The notes under the pieces: model-generated
What the model was told of the DNA's origin: nothing
What the model saw: the letters and a program-made list of their open reading frames with translations, nothing else
Databases searched by the model: none
Source: Ferrimonas gelatinilytica
GTDB lineage: Bacteria > Pseudomonadota > Gammaproteobacteria > Enterobacterales > Shewanellaceae
Length of the DNA: 64,000 nt
Reading direction: 5' to 3'
Assembly: GCF_039544205.1 (NCBI RefSeq)
Contig: NZ_BAABLF010000008.1
Span: 1 to 64,000, forward strand
In this document: one piece after another, positions 52,265 to 60,607 of the stretch
Layout: the number at the start of each line of letters is the position of its first letter
How positions within the stretch are numbered: the first letter of the stretch is position 1
Program-made: the position numbers and the translations under genes

Positions 52265-53303
52265 GGCCAGCATTCTGGTGGTCGACGATACCGCCGCCAA
52301 CATCGATGTGCTGGTTGGGATCCTGCAGCCGGACTACCGGCTCAAGGTGGCACTGGATGGCCCGACCGCGCTGAAAATTGCCACCCGAACGCCGCCAGAC
52401 CTGATCCTGCTGGATATCATGATGCCGCAGATGGATGGCCTGGAGGTATGCCTTCGGCTCAAGTCGGATCCGGCGACCTCCGCGATACCGGTGATCTTCG
52501 TGACAGCCTTGGGTGAAGTCTCCGACGAAGCCGCCGGCTTGGCTGTGGGCGCCGTAGATTATATCAGCAAGCCGGTCAATGCTGCCGTGGTGCGGGCCCG
52601 GGTGGCCACTCACCTGTCCCTGTACAGCCAGGCGCGCCACCTGGAATCGCTGGTGCAGACCCGCACCGCCGAGCTGGAACAGACCCGCTTGCACATCATC
52701 CAGTGCCTGGGACGAGCCGCCGAATACAAGGATAATCAAACCGGCCTGCACGTCATCCGCATGAGCTATTTCGCTCACCGGCTGGCCCAGGCAGCCGGTC
52801 TCAGCGAGCGGCACTGCCAGCTGATCCTCACCGCCGCGCCCATGCACGACATCGGCAAAATAGGGATCCCGGATCAGATCCTGAAAAAGCAGGCCCGGCT
52901 GGACTCCGACGAGTGGCAAGTGATGCAGCGTCACCCGGAACTGGGTGCCGGGATCCTGGGTGAGTTGAGCTCAGAGCTGATGTCCATGGCCTCCACCATC
53001 GCCCTGACCCACCATGAACGTTGGGACGGAAAAGGTTACCCGCGAGGGCTTTCCGGCACCGACATCCCCATCGAGGGGCGCATCGTAGCGATCGCCGACG
53101 TGTTTGACGCCCTCACCTCCGAACGCCCCTATAAACCGGCCTGGTCCATCTCCAAAACCATGGCCCAGATAAAAAGCGGGCGCGGCAGCCAGTTCGATCC
53201 CGACCTGGTGGATCGCTTCATTGAGCTGGAGCCGGACCTGGTGGCGATCCGCAACCGCTATCTGGACAGCCCCGAGATTGCCTCCACTGAGGAAATCCGC
53301 TAG
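52251..53303 (+). CDS. response regulator with HD-GYP domain, probable c-di-GMP phosphodiesterase
   Basis: This 350-residue protein has an N-terminal receiver domain (about residues 5-120: ILVVDDTAANIDVL, phospho-acceptor Asp in LLDIMMPQMDG, SKPVN Lys), then a coiled-coil linker and an HD-GYP domain with MHDIGKIGIPD and HHERWDGKGYP. These metal-site residues are intact, so c-di-GMP hydrolysis is likely. ATG 52251 has GAGGAGGGG upstream. It overlaps the hybrid kinase gene by 14 bp, so phosphotransfer from that kinase's HPt is the obvious hypothesis. Confidence 0.94.
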   Translation: MSRDKASILVVDDTAANIDVLVGILQPDYRLKVALDGPTALKIATRTPPDLILLDIMMPQMDGLEVCLRLKSDPATSAIPVIFVTALGEVSDEAAGLAVGAVDYISKPVNAAVVRARVATHLSLYSQARHLESLVQTRTAELEQTRLHIIQCLGRAAEYKDNQTGLHVIRMSYFAHRLAQAAGLSERHCQLILTAAPMHDIGKIGIPDQILKKQARLDSDEWQVMQRHPELGAGILGELSSELMSMASTIALTHHERWDGKGYPRGLSGTDIPIEGRIVAIADVFDALTSERPYKPAWSISKTMAQIKSGRGSQFDPDLVDRFIELEPDLVAIRNRYLDSPEIASTEEIR

Positions 53304-53338
53304 CGTGGCGCCATCAACTTTCGACCCGTCGAGTCCAC

Positions 53339-53770
53339 ATGTTTCAGTTACACCCCCAGCTTCACCAAGACTCCAGCCTGATTGGGCACCTGGCAGGCTG
53401 CCAGGTCCGGCTTCATCATGACAGTCGCTACCCTTGGCTGATCCTGATCCCCGAGTGCGACGGGATCCGGGAGATCCACCAGCTTCCACAGCCGCTGCGC
53501 CAGGATACCCTGGCCGCCTCCTGCGACCTGGCCGAGCTGATGCAGCAGACCCTGCAGGCGGATAAGATGAATGTTGCCGCCCTAGGCAACATGGTCCCGC
53601 AGCTGCACATCCACCATATCGCCCGCTTCGAGGGAGACGATGCTTGGCCGGCGCCCATCTGGGGGGCACTGCCAGCCCAACTTTATCCACAGACGCTGCT
53701 CCAGGCGGCCATCCAGGACTGGCGCCGCCGGCTGAACGTCCTCCCCAGCTTCCTCGCGGCCGAGGAGTAG
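53339..53770 (+). CDS. HIT domain protein
   Basis: This 143-residue histidine-triad-fold protein has the triad-like QLHIHHIARFEGD, with Asn-Met and Val-Pro-Gln upstream (NVAALGNMVPQ) as in DUF/HIT hydrolases. The N-terminal half carries WLILIPECDGIREIHQL. It is probably a nucleotide or dinucleoside-polyphosphate hydrolase. It follows the HD-GYP gene by 35 bp and may share its transcript; the ribosome site is weak. Confidence 0.85.
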   Translation: MFQLHPQLHQDSSLIGHLAGCQVRLHHDSRYPWLILIPECDGIREIHQLPQPLRQDTLAASCDLAELMQQTLQADKMNVAALGNMVPQLHIHHIARFEGDDAWPAPIWGALPAQLYPQTLLQAAIQDWRRRLNVLPSFLAAEE

Positions 53771-53784
53771 GGATCCATAACGCA

Positions 53785-53807
53785 GGGGGGCAGCCCCCCC
53801 TCTTTCT
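53785..53807 (+). terminator. terminator after the HIT gene
   Basis: G6-CAG-C6 hairpin followed by CTCTTTCTTC. The T run is imperfect. It lies between the convergent HIT and yaeQ stops. Confidence 0.6.
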
Positions 53808-53808
53808 T

Positions 53809-54351
53809 CTAGGCCCGCTTGAGATAAACCGGGTCTATCTGGGCATAGCCCTGTTCCGAGCTTATCCCAACCTGGCCGTCACTGATATTGATGGAGAGAT
53901 CCATGGTGCGGGCCGCCAGTGCCGCCAATGACTCCCCCTCCTCGTCGCTGACGGTGAGCACGGACAGGTTATCGAAACGACGGAACTTGCCCTCGTTTTT
54001 CTCCCACCAGATCGGTACAGCCCGCTCTCCGTAAGCCAGCACCACCACCTGCCGGGCCCGACCACAGGCCTTTTTCAGGCGCGCCTCATCCGGCGACCCC
54101 AGTTCTATCCACAGCTCAATCTCATCGCTGTAGCTCTTCTGCCACAGGTCCGGCTCCTCGTCCTCACACAGCCCCTTGGTAAACTCCAATCGCTCATCGG
54201 CATAGAGTCCCCAGGCCAGTACCCGCAGCATCATACGCAGATCCGTCTCTGATGGATGGCGAGCCAGGGTCATGCTGTTTTCGGTATATAGGTGGCGATC
54301 CATGTCAGAGAGTTGGATGCGCGCTTTAAAAACGGTGGCTTTGAGCGCCAT
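53809..54351 (-). CDS. yaeQ: YaeQ family protein
   Basis: This 180-residue YaeQ protein has a PD-(D/E)xK nuclease-like fold and unclear function. It begins MALKATVFKARIQLSDMDRHLY and contains LARHPSETDLRMMLRVLAWGLYAD (broken at LARHPSETD / RVLAWGLYAD), ELGSPDEARLKKACGRA and LTVSDEEGESLAALA. ATG 54351 follows GAGG; a 28-residue upstream extension is unlikely. It stands alone and convergent with the HIT gene. Confidence 0.92.
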   Translation of the reverse strand: MALKATVFKARIQLSDMDRHLYTENSMTLARHPSETDLRMMLRVLAWGLYADERLEFTKGLCEDEEPDLWQKSYSDEIELWIELGSPDEARLKKACGRARQVVVLAYGERAVPIWWEKNEGKFRRFDNLSVLTVSDEEGESLAALAARTMDLSINISDGQVGISSEQGYAQIDPVYLKRA

Positions 54352-54597
54352 GACGCCTCGCTTACGTTTACAGTGATGATGGGAAGTGATTTGGGCGCAA
54401 GGGTACTGCCCGGCACACCGGCATACAAGTATCAAACCGGTGTAATGGGTGATTTCTTCATTTTTCTCAAATAGATCTTGGGTTCAAGGGAACTGACCGC
54501 CCCAGACCGGGTCACAACAAACATTCTTATCCGCAGGGGTTGCACTTTGCACGGCCAACCCCAATAGTAATTCCGACATTTATTAGGGAGAACATCC

Positions 54598-55359
54598 ATG
54601 AAATCCATCTTTAAAGTCGGCCTCGTCAGTGCCTCCATCGCCCTGGCCGGTTGCCAGGACGCCGCGGATCAGACCGACAGCGCTCAAGTTCAGCTGCAGA
54701 ATGACGATCAGAAAGTGGCTTACGCCATCGGTGTATCCATGGCCCAGTACATCAGTGGCAGCCTGGAGCAGCAGGCCACCCTGGGTGTCGAGCTGGACAA
54801 GAGCATCATCCTGGCCGGTTTGCAAGACGGCATGAACGAGCAACCTCAGCTGACCGAAGAACAGATGCAGGAAACCCTGATGGCGTTTGACCAGCGCGTC
54901 AACGCCTTGGCCCAGGAGAAGCGTGACGCCGAAGTTGCCGCCGCCAAAGCGGAAGGCGAAGCCTGGCTGGCAGAGATGGCCAACGCAGAAGGCGTCGTGA
55001 AGACCGAGTCTGGGCTGCTCTACAAAGCCGTCACCGAAGGTGAGGGTGCCAAGCCCGGTGCCACTGACACCGTTACCGTGCACTACCGCGGCACCCTGCC
55101 CAGCGGCGAAGAGTTTGACTCCTCCTACGCCCGTGGCGAAACCATCTCCTTCCCGCTTAACGGCGTGATCCCCGGCTGGACCGAGGGGCTCCAGTTGATG
55201 TCTGTGGGCTCCAAGTACGAGCTCTACATCCCCTCCGAACTGGCCTACGGAGAGCGCGGTGCCGGTGATCTCATCACCCCCAACACCCCGCTGAAATTCG
55301 AAGTGGAACTGTTCTCCATCAACGGTGAACCGTCCCTCGAAGAGGCTTCTGACAAGTAA
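54598..55359 (+). CDS. FKBP-type peptidyl-prolyl isomerase lipoprotein (FkpA/Mip-like)
   Basis: This 253-residue exported chaperone has a lipobox ending ALAGC, an N-terminal helical dimerisation domain (about residues 35-125: VAYAIGVSMAQYISGSL, EEQMQETLMAFDQRV) and a C-terminal FKBP domain with TVHYRGTLPSGEEFDSSY, GVIPGWTEGLQLM and YGERGAGDLITPNTPL. It should assist folding of periplasmic or outer-membrane proteins. AGGGAG lies upstream of the ATG. It is closed by its own terminator. Confidence 0.95.
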   Translation: MKSIFKVGLVSASIALAGCQDAADQTDSAQVQLQNDDQKVAYAIGVSMAQYISGSLEQQATLGVELDKSIILAGLQDGMNEQPQLTEEQMQETLMAFDQRVNALAQEKRDAEVAAAKAEGEAWLAEMANAEGVVKTESGLLYKAVTEGEGAKPGATDTVTVHYRGTLPSGEEFDSSYARGETISFPLNGVIPGWTEGLQLMSVGSKYELYIPSELAYGERGAGDLITPNTPLKFEVELFSINGEPSLEEASDK

Positions 55360-55396
55360 GGGTTGCCCTCTTGGTGTCAGCACCGCAAAGATAACG

Positions 55397-55424
55397 CAAC
55401 GGCCACCCAAGGGTGGCCGTTTTC
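55397..55424 (+). terminator. terminator between the FKBP and DUF3833 genes
   Basis: ACGGCCACCC and GGGTGGCCGT form a 20-bp near palindrome followed by TTTTC. It separates convergent genes and can serve both. Confidence 0.88.
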
Positions 55425-55459
55425 ATACGAATCAAGACCGTGATTGTCACTGCATCGCT

Positions 55460-56053
55460 CTAGAGGCGGCGTATCGAAATGATGACACGCCCCACCTCAA
55501 TCCCCCACTTGGTCATTACCGCGACGTTCATCAGTTCCTTCTCGGTCACCAGTGCCATGGTGTCGTCAAAGTGAATCAGCCACCCCCCCTGATCCTCCGG
55601 CAAACGCAGGTCATAGCTCCAGTGCAGCACAGGCCCGGAAACCCGGCCCTCGGCAAACCCCTCCACATCTGCAGCTTCCCCCTTAAGGCGACCATCCCCA
55701 AGATCGGTCAGGGTCCAGATCCGCTCGCTCTGCTCACCATCGTCCCAGAAGAATTGCTCATCCAAGGTACCGACGTTGCCTTCCCAGCGGCCAATCATGG
55801 TGACGGTGAAGCGCCGTGTGACCTGACCACCGCGATCCACCACCATCCCGGTTGCTTCCAATGGCCCGTTGAAGAACGCCCTCATGTCCAGGCTTGGCGT
55901 CAGCCCCTGGTACTGAGACATATCATGGCTGGAGCAGGCAAACAGAGGCAGGATGACAAGGCTCAACAGGAGAAGCCTCCACCCCTGGAGGAGTGGCAGT
56001 TCCAGTGCTGTCTCGCGCTGACGCTTGACTTGAGTCATCTGAGTACCTCTCAT
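55460..56053 (-). CDS. DUF3833 domain lipoprotein
   Basis: This 197-residue protein has a long basic n-region, a hydrophobic stretch (LLLLSLVILPLFAC) and a probable lipobox Cys near residue 40. The DUF3833 body follows: FFNGPLEATGMVVDRGGQVTRRF (broken at FFNGPLEATG / RGGQVTRRF), W-rich strands and LIHFDDTMALVTEKELMN. Its lipocalin-like character suggests lipid binding. The start overlaps the previous stop (TAATG) with GGAGAG upstream. It is the last gene of the SDR-FAD-DUF1365-CFA operon, which repeatedly contains this family. The function is unknown. Confidence 0.87.
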   Translation of the reverse strand: MRGTQMTQVKRQRETALELPLLQGWRLLLLSLVILPLFACSSHDMSQYQGLTPSLDMRAFFNGPLEATGMVVDRGGQVTRRFTVTMIGRWEGNVGTLDEQFFWDDGEQSERIWTLTDLGDGRLKGEAADVEGFAEGRVSGPVLHWSYDLRLPEDQGGWLIHFDDTMALVTEKELMNVAVMTKWGIEVGRVIISIRRL

Positions 56054-56574
56054 TAATTCTCTCCTATCAGTTCACGACGCAAACTTGGAAAGCGGGTATT
56101 GGGGTGCAACCATATGGCGGCAAATTGCGGCCCAAAGCCACTGTCTGACAGGCTACCCAGGGGCTCGCCGTTGAAGAAAAAGTGGCTGCTATCGCCGTCG
56201 TAACGAAACATCAGCTCATCCCCCTTTTCTACGTCGGGCCAGAGCGAAGCCAACTGCTTCAACCAGGTTTCACTGGCGTCGGGATGGTACAGGCCCAGAC
56301 GTTGCCACTCGTCCCGGGTCGACGAAACAAGCTCCTTGGAATCGATATCTCTCAGGTACCTCAGCCGCAATGCCAAAGGGTGGTTAAGACTGCGAAACTC
56401 CCCATCCGGGCTGTAAAGGTGCGCTTCGTATACCGGAAACCAGAACACCTTGAGCTTGGTCTTCCCAACCGGTTGAAACTGCTGGAGGGGGTCGCCGCTG
56501 GCACTGGCGCTTAAGGGGGATGCTATGGCCCCCATGAGAATGAGGGCAGCCAGACTTGGAGACAGGATCCGCAT
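56053..56574 (-). CDS. chalcone isomerase-like periplasmic protein
   Basis: This 173-residue protein has a signal peptide (MRILSPSLAALILMGAIASP, then LSASA) and a chalcone-isomerase-like domain: LQQFQPVGKTKLKVFWFPVYEAHLY (broken at VGKTKLKVFW / PVYEAHLY), RYLRDIDSKELVSS and FFFNGEPLGSLSD. Relatives of this fold bind fatty acids, so a lipid role is plausible. AGGAGG precedes ATG 56574. It lies 33 bp after the CFA gene and is coupled to the DUF3833 gene. Confidence 0.85.
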   Translation of the reverse strand: MRILSPSLAALILMGAIASPLSASASGDPLQQFQPVGKTKLKVFWFPVYEAHLYSPDGEFRSLNHPLALRLRYLRDIDSKELVSSTRDEWQRLGLYHPDASETWLKQLASLWPDVEKGDELMFRYDGDSSHFFFNGEPLGSLSDSGFGPQFAAIWLHPNTRFPSLRRELIGEN

Positions 56575-56607
56575 GAAACCTCCTAGGCAAAGGAGGCCGA
56601 TACCTAT

Positions 56608-57816
56608 CTACTCGACCTTCTCCGCCGTCAACTGAACGGCACTGATCCGGCGGGTTTCGAAGCCCGCTTGGCAGTAACAGAAGTAGAAACGCCACAAACG
56701 GATAAAACGATCATCGAACCCCAGAGTTTTTACCCGTCCCAACTGGGCATCGAAGCGCTGTAGCCAGTGTCCAAGGGTCCTGCCGTAGTCGAGGCCGATA
56801 TCGGTCAGGTCTCGCATCACCATCTGGGTTTCACTAGCGAGCAGCTCTCCCAACACCCGCACGCAGGGCAGGAATCCCCCCGGGAAGATGTAGGTCTGAA
56901 TAAAGTCGGTGCTTCGACGGTAACTGTCGTAACGCTGGTCGGCGATGGTGATCGCCTGCAGTGCAAGCCGTCCCCCCGGCTTGAGACGTTGCTGCAGGAC
57001 CTGGAAATACCCCTTGAGGTAACGCTCTCCCACCGCTTCCACCATCTCTACCGAGACAATCTTGTCGTACTCCCCCTCCAGATCACGGTAATCCTTGAGC
57101 AGCAGGGTGATCCTGTCCTGCAAGCCCGCCTCCGCGATACGCGACTCCGCCACCTCATACTGTGCCTGTGACAGCGTGGTGGTGGTGACCCGGCAGCCAT
57201 AGTGCTGGGCCGCGTAGATCGCCAGGGCGCCCCAACCGGTTCCTATCTCCAGCAGATGGTCCTCAGGCCCAAGCTGCAACTGTTGGCAGAGCCGCTCCAT
57301 CTTGTTTTTCTGCGCCTCTTCGAGGGTCTGGGCATCGCGCCAGAGGGCACTGGAATAGAGCAGGGTTTTATCAAGAAAAAGACGGTAGAAATCGTTGGAG
57401 AGGTCATAATGCGCAGCGATGTTTTTGCGCGCATTGGCCCGCGAGTTGTGACGACGCCAATGACCAACCTTGTGCCCCAGGGAGAGCAGCCAGCCAAACC
57501 GGGCTTCCAACCGATCCAGCAGTGCCAAGTTTCGGGCAAACAGTGCGACCAGAGCGGTAAGCTGATCACTCTCCCAATAGCCCTCCATGTAGGCTTCCGC
57601 CATGCCGATGCTGCCGCCAAACAGCAGCTTGGGCCAAGCTCGTCCATCGTGGATCACCAGGTTTACTGACCGCCCACCCACTGGCCCCAGCTCGACTCGC
57701 TCGCCGCCCTCAAGAATGGTCAGTCGACCGTGTTTAAGCCCACGAAGCAGGCCCAGCGCGGCGTTGCGGCAGAAACGCTGTTCCAGGGTCAGGTCCGGGT
57801 AGGGCTGGCTAATCAT
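56608..57816 (-). CDS. cyclopropane-fatty-acyl-phospholipid synthase family methyltransferase
   Basis: This 402-residue SAM-dependent enzyme acts on unsaturated acyl chains of membrane phospholipids. The SAM motif is LLEIGTGWGALAIYAA, followed by CRVTTTTLSQAQYE, VSVEMVEAVGERY and FIQTYIFPGGFLPC, as in E. coli Cfa. The N-terminal lipid-recognition domain includes FGGSIGMAEAYMEGYWES. ATG 57816 overlaps the DUF1365 stop (ATGA) with AAGGAG upstream. A cluster with FAD oxidoreductase, DUF1365 and SDR genes suggests a modified product rather than plain cyclopropanation; that part is inference. Confidence 0.93.
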   Translation of the reverse strand: MISQPYPDLTLEQRFCRNAALGLLRGLKHGRLTILEGGERVELGPVGGRSVNLVIHDGRAWPKLLFGGSIGMAEAYMEGYWESDQLTALVALFARNLALLDRLEARFGWLLSLGHKVGHWRRHNSRANARKNIAAHYDLSNDFYRLFLDKTLLYSSALWRDAQTLEEAQKNKMERLCQQLQLGPEDHLLEIGTGWGALAIYAAQHYGCRVTTTTLSQAQYEVAESRIAEAGLQDRITLLLKDYRDLEGEYDKIVSVEMVEAVGERYLKGYFQVLQQRLKPGGRLALQAITIADQRYDSYRRSTDFIQTYIFPGGFLPCVRVLGELLASETQMVMRDLTDIGLDYGRTLGHWLQRFDAQLGRVKTLGFDDRFIRLWRFYFCYCQAGFETRRISAVQLTAEKVE

Positions 57817-58523
57817 GGGTCGACTCCTTGCTGTTTCGGGTGGGGGTGAAAACGGGCGCCTTTGCGCCAAAGCTTTATCGCCTCAAGGTAGATCCCCGCG
57901 AGGATCTTGACGCTCATCATCGGCGTCCGCCTGATTACGCGGCGAAGGTTCGTGGGGTTCAACGGCTCAGGTTTCAGGTTCACTTCGGCAAAAAATTGCC
58001 GCTTGGGATCTCGACAGTCGATACCAATCCGGATCTGCTCCTCATCACAGCGCACTGTCCAGTGGTAATCCAGGGCCATCGGCATGAACGGTGAAACATG
58101 GAACGCCTTGCTGTGGGCCCTCTCTCCCGACGACAGAGGCACCAGGTAACAGTGGCGCTCATTCCATGGCGTGTTACTGACCTCCGCCAGCAGGTAACTC
58201 CAACCCGAGCCCTGATCCAGCAGGTAGAAGTTGACCGGGCTGAAGTAGATCCCAAAGCAGCGGATCTGGCACAGCATCAGCACCCGCCCCTCCAACCTCT
58301 GGCCGGACAGCTCGCTCATGCGGTCGAGCACGGCGGCCTTCAATGGCCCCTGGCCCAGGTAGTCACGGCGTCGAAGGCCGAACCAGGGCCGACGCCACAT
58401 CGACGCCAGCTCCGGCAGTTCGTCCAGGTCCAGTGCCAGCATGTGCATGGCATAGCGAAAGCGGTGGCGGGGTGGGCGCAGGCGATCGTGACGCACCTCA
58501 CCGACGGCGATAGCCGAGTTCAT
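57813..58523 (-). CDS. DUF1365 family protein
   Basis: This 236-residue protein of unknown function is always found with FAD-dependent amine-oxidase-like and CFA-like genes. It starts MNSAIAVGEVRHDRLRPPRHRF (broken at GEVRHDRLRP), with Tyr/His-rich CFGIYFSPVNFYLL, EVSNTPWNERHCYL and KAFHVSPFMPM. ATG 58523 overlaps the FAD gene stop (ATGA) and has GGAG upstream. Both junctions show translational coupling within the operon. Confidence 0.9.
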   Translation of the reverse strand: MNSAIAVGEVRHDRLRPPRHRFRYAMHMLALDLDELPELASMWRRPWFGLRRRDYLGQGPLKAAVLDRMSELSGQRLEGRVLMLCQIRCFGIYFSPVNFYLLDQGSGWSYLLAEVSNTPWNERHCYLVPLSSGERAHSKAFHVSPFMPMALDYHWTVRCDEEQIRIGIDCRDPKRQFFAEVNLKPEPLNPTNLRRVIRRTPMMSVKILAGIYLEAIKLWRKGARFHPHPKQQGVDP

Positions 58524-59770
58524 AAGCTCACTCCGAAGCGCTCGCACACATCCAGGGCACTGCGAACGCCATCTTCGTGAAAACCGTTGTACCAGTATGC
58601 GCCACAGTAATGGGTTCGCCGCTGACCGCAGATAGCGTTTCGCCGCTGCTTGGCAGCTTCCGCGGCGACATCAAACTGCGGATGGGCGTATCGGAACCGG
58701 CCCAGCACCTTTTCGGGCGCAATCTCCGTCACCGGGTTAAGCGTCACGCAGTAGGTAGTGGCCCCCGGCAACCGCTGTAGGATGTTCATGTTGTAAGTCA
58801 CGGCCACGGGAGCATGGGCATCCTCACTGCGCCCCAGCTGGTAGTTCCAGCTGGCCCAGGCGCGAGGTGCTTTGGGCAGTTGCGCGATATCCGTATGCAG
58901 CACGACCTCGTTCTCCTGGTACCGGATATCAGACAATATGGCCCGCTCATCCTCACTGGGATCCGCCAGCATGGCGAGTGCCTGATCGCTGTGACACGCC
59001 AGTACCACCTGGTCAAACTGATGCTCCTCTCCCCGACTGTCCAGCAGCCTCACGCCATCGGCATCACGCAGGACTTGCTCGATAGCCACCCCCTGCTGCA
59101 GGGAGAATCGACCCGCGGCGTGGATCGCCCTAACGTACTGCCAGGAGCCCCCCTCCACCGTGTACCATTGCGGCCGGTTAGTGACCGAGAGCAGACCGTG
59201 ATGATGGAAAAAGCGCAGGAAGAGGTGCACCGGAAATTCACGCATGTCCGCCAGACTGGTGGACCAGATCGCCGCCCCCATGGGCAGCAAATAGTGGCTC
59301 ACCATCCAACCTGAAAACCCCTCCTGCTGGAGAAACTCACCCAAGGTGATGTCGGGACAACGCCCCTGCTCCACCAGCTCCCGCCCCAGCTTGTTGAAAC
59401 GAAGGATCTGCGCCACCATGCGCCAGAACTTGGGGCGAAACAGGTTGCGCCGTTGCGCCAGTAAGGTGTTTAGGTTGTGCCCGTTGTATTCCAGCTTTCC
59501 ATCCGAGACGGAGAAACTCATCTCGGTCTTTCTACCCTTAATACCCAGGCTGGCAAGCAACGCCTGAAACTTTGGGTAGGTTCGATCGTTGTAGACGATG
59601 AAGCCGGTATCCACGGCCATGCCGTCCACCTCCACGGTGTGGGTGTGGCCACCTAGCCAGGACTCGGACTCAAACAACGTCACTCGATGTTTTTGCCCCA
59701 GCAGGTGAGCCGTCACCAGCCCCGATACCCCACCACCGACAACGGCGATATTCATGGGCGTTTCATCCAT
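58520..59770 (-). CDS. FAD-dependent amine-oxidase-like oxidoreductase
   Basis: This 416-residue flavoprotein has FAD motif IAVVGGGVSGLVTAHLL, then LFESESWLGGHTHTV, DTGFIVYNDRTYP and a C-terminal QRRTHYCGAYWYNGFHEDG with the second FAD contact. The family (COG2907) accompanies DUF1365 and CFA-type enzymes. The R. sphaeroides desaturase UfaD of furan-fatty-acid synthesis may be a relative (from memory). I prefer ATG 59770, which has AAGGA 7 nt upstream; ATG 59755, which forms ATGA with the SDR stop, is a good alternative. Confidence 0.9.
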   Translation of the reverse strand: MDETPMNIAVVGGGVSGLVTAHLLGQKHRVTLFESESWLGGHTHTVEVDGMAVDTGFIVYNDRTYPKFQALLASLGIKGRKTEMSFSVSDGKLEYNGHNLNTLLAQRRNLFRPKFWRMVAQILRFNKLGRELVEQGRCPDITLGEFLQQEGFSGWMVSHYLLPMGAAIWSTSLADMREFPVHLFLRFFHHHGLLSVTNRPQWYTVEGGSWQYVRAIHAAGRFSLQQGVAIEQVLRDADGVRLLDSRGEEHQFDQVVLACHSDQALAMLADPSEDERAILSDIRYQENEVVLHTDIAQLPKAPRAWASWNYQLGRSEDAHAPVAVTYNMNILQRLPGATTYCVTLNPVTEIAPEKVLGRFRYAHPQFDVAAEAAKQRRNAICGQRRTHYCGAYWYNGFHEDGVRSALDVCERFGVSL

Positions 59771-60468
59771 TGACATATCCTTATTTTCAGTCCTTTGGGT
59801 AACCAAGAAAGCAGTGTTAGTGTCCAATGCAGACGCCGGGGAAAGGCGATAAACCGACGTCGGCTGGCGAGCCCCTGACGGATCCTTTCGCTGGCTTCCT
59901 CCACCGGCATCAGGGTTGGCATGTCGAAGGTGTTACGATCGGTCAACGGTGTTTCGACAAAGCCGGGGGAGATGGCCACCACGCGAACCCCTCGGGGCTC
60001 CAGATCCACCGCCAGGGTTTGCGTTAGGTAATGCACCGCAGCCTTGCTGGCACCGTAGGCCTCGGCCCGGGTGAAGGGAAGCAACCGGGCAAGGCTATCA
60101 ACCAGCGCCAAAGTGCTGCCCGATTGAAGCCTGGGCAGCAGGGGCCCTAGGCAGTGAGAGATGCCGATGAGGTTTGTCGCGACAACAGAATCAAAGGCTT
60201 CCCCGTCCCAATTCTCCACATCGAGATATTCACAGGTGCCGGCGTTGAGTATCACCATGTCAGGGCGAGGGCATTCCGTCAGGGCGCGTCGAGCCCCTTC
60301 AACGTCCATCACGTCAAAGGAAAGGGGCTGAATCTTATCCGACGCCACCGCTTCGAGTCGTTCAGGATCACGACCGCAGGCGAGCACATCCCACCCGTCT
60401 GCCGCGTAATCCCGGGCCAACTGGCGACCGATGCCTGAACTGGCGCCCGTGATCAGAACTGTTGCCAT
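59752..60468 (-). CDS. short-chain dehydrogenase/reductase
   Basis: This 238-residue NAD(P)-dependent SDR has cofactor motif TGASSGIGRQLA, ILNAGT and the catalytic Ser...Tyr-x3-Lys in VDSLARL / EAYGASKAA. ISPGFVETPLTDR closes the site. The C-terminus carries a hydrophobic/basic region (WTLTLLSWLPKGLKIR) that may bind the membrane. ATG 60468 has GAGG upstream. It heads the six-gene lipid operon, and a TGATC-type element lies 30-60 bp upstream. Confidence 0.92.
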   Translation of the reverse strand: MATVLITGASSGIGRQLARDYAADGWDVLACGRDPERLEAVASDKIQPLSFDVMDVEGARRALTECPRPDMVILNAGTCEYLDVENWDGEAFDSVVATNLIGISHCLGPLLPRLQSGSTLALVDSLARLLPFTRAEAYGASKAAVHYLTQTLAVDLEPRGVRVVAISPGFVETPLTDRNTFDMPTLMPVEEASERIRQGLASRRRFIAFPRRLHWTLTLLSWLPKGLKIRICQWMKRP

Positions 60469-60497
60469 AACTGCCTCATAGTTAACAGAGTTAGCGG

Positions 60498-60527
60498 GTT
60501 TAACGTGCCCTTGCAATGAAAAGATCA
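60498..60527 (-). promoter_or_regulatory. candidate ECF-sigma promoter of the lipid operon
   Basis: On the minus strand TGATCT and TTAAAC are spaced 18 nt apart. The TGATC element matches the -35 known for RpoE-ChrR regulons in Rhodobacter, where the consensus is TGATC with a TAAG-type -10. The same element occurs before the sigma gene. Confidence 0.5.
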
Positions 60528-60607
60528 GTGAACTAACCGGCCCAGAGCGACGTATGTACAGACATCTTAAGTTGCGCTGAGCGCCTCTGCTTCTTTAAGG
60601 AGACGAC

